Origin: Phosphoribacter sp044220725
GTDB taxonomy: Bacteria > Actinomycetota > Actinomycetes > Actinomycetales > Dermatophilaceae
Assembly: GCA_044220725.1 (NCBI GenBank)
Contig: JBGAQN010000074.1
Location: forward strand, 1-31,484
Reading direction: 5' to 3'
DNA length: 31,484 nt
This document shows positions 31,104 through 31,484 of this stretch, piece by piece; the stretch's first letter is position 1, and every line of letters starts with the position of its first letter. Below the pieces are notes generated by a model, which was not told the DNA's origin, ran no database searches, and was given only the letters and a program-made list of their open reading frames with translations. Both the position numbers and the translations under genes were made by a program.

Positions 31104-31342
31104 CCGACGACCCGCGGGTGGTCGCGCCAGGCGGGCATGGTCGCTAAGTAGTCGAGGGTCGCGCGCTCCAGCGCCTCGCGGGAGGCGCCCGGGTCGCGGC
31201 GCGCCTGCCAACCCACCATTCGCTCGAACCGGATGTCAAAGTCCTGCAACGCGCCGGTTTCGTCGACGCAGTGCTGGCAGTAGCGCCCCGACTCGATGGG
31301 CATTCCGCAGCTCTCGCAGGATTTCGCGTCGGCAGATGTCAT
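31097..31342 (-). CDS. Putative zinc-ribbon protein, 81 aa
   Basis: Short protein whose first 27 residues form a zinc ribbon: CESCGMPI and YCQHCVDE give two CxxC pairs. The remainder is helical (FDIRFERMVGWQARR, then REALERATLDYLATMPAWRDHP). It resembles the putative zinc-ribbon domain proteins of PF12674 type, function unknown. The ATG overlaps the stop of the upstream partial gene by four bases (ATGA), so the two form an operon. Its 3' end with stop is tandemly repeated. Confidence 0.85.
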   Translation of the reverse strand: MTSADAKSCESCGMPIESGRYCQHCVDETGALQDFDIRFERMVGWQARRDPGASREALERATLDYLATMPAWRDHPRVVGR

Positions 31343-31484
31343 GAATCTCGTTCCTTCCCTTGGGTCTTCGGAATGCCGCCGGAAGCGGCGACCAGCGCGG
31401 CCAAGCCCTGGACGAGGCCCGTCCGTTGGGACGTCGTCAAGCTGTGCAAGGCCGTGGAGACGAGGCCCGGATCCAGGACCCGGG
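31339..31484 (-). CDS. 3' end of a gene running off the window
   Basis: The last 48 codons of a minus-strand gene, ending GIPKTQGKERDS before a TGA that overlaps the next ATG. The visible part (RVLDPGLVSTALHSLTTSQRTGLVQGLAALVAA) is helical and could be the end of a MarR-like regulator; too little is visible to be sure. The other two frames on this strand look less protein-like, and one has a stop. Confidence 0.5.
   Translation of the reverse strand, partial: RVLDPGLVSTALHSLTTSQRTGLVQGLAALVAASGGIPKTQGKERDS

Overview
The window is 31.5 kb of very GC-rich DNA (third codon positions almost all G or C) with frequent GTG starts, short ATGA/GTGA/TGATG gene overlaps, a mycothiol-dependent maleylpyruvate isomerase, and DUF1206, DUF4235 and PadR/FtsX families. 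Together these point to an actinobacterium. A Micrococcales member of the Intrasporangiaceae/Dermatophilaceae type is my guess, not something the sequence proves. I see no rRNA, tRNA, CRISPR array, transposase, integrase or phage gene.

Layout. (1) 44-4810: a minus-strand operon padR - ABC ATPase - FtsX-type permease, with two operator-like palindromes over the padR promoter. (2) 4826-9170: a quinone-oxidoreductase-like MDR enzyme, a divergent MFS exporter, hutF (formimidoylglutamate deiminase) and a DUF4235 membrane protein. (3) 9289-13082: a TPP riboswitch ahead of thiB-thiP-thiQ (thiamine uptake); thiP carries a frameshift and lacks the region of its second EAA coupling loop. (4) 13151-16260: DUF1206 and PAP2 membrane proteins, a diacylglycerol-kinase-like lipid kinase and a DUF6941-like protein. 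(5) 16366-20646: alaA-type aminotransferase, a DUF4190 protein with 12-residue repeats, an OsmC/Gfo-Idh-MocA pair and a TesB-like thioesterase. (6) 20820-23103: alpha/beta hydrolase and an EntS-like MFS protein. (7) 23359-25554: three unrecognised genes, including a 50-residue Cys-rich protein. (8) 25557-30582: the gentisate route for 3-hydroxybenzoate (divergent IclR regulator; gentisate dioxygenase, fumarylpyruvate hydrolase, mycothiol-type maleylpyruvate isomerase, 3-hydroxybenzoate 6-hydroxylase). (9) 30606-31484: DUF2853, a small zinc-ribbon protein and the 3' end of a further gene.

Two patterns run across the whole window. First, the octamer GTATGCCG/CGGCATAC occurs about 54 times by hand count, where roughly one is expected from composition. 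It lies in coding and non-coding DNA, in several codon frames (bringing in the uncommon codons ATA, GTA, TAT and GCA), and as inverted pairs that form terminator-like hairpins. This resembles the DNA uptake sequences of Neisseria and Haemophilus or the HIP1 element of cyanobacteria, and I know of no described actinobacterial counterpart. Second, five unrelated genes have their own 3' end, stop codon included, tandemly repeated just downstream (units of 33, 26, 20-21, 14 and 12 bases), as if gene tails had been copied repeatedly by one process.
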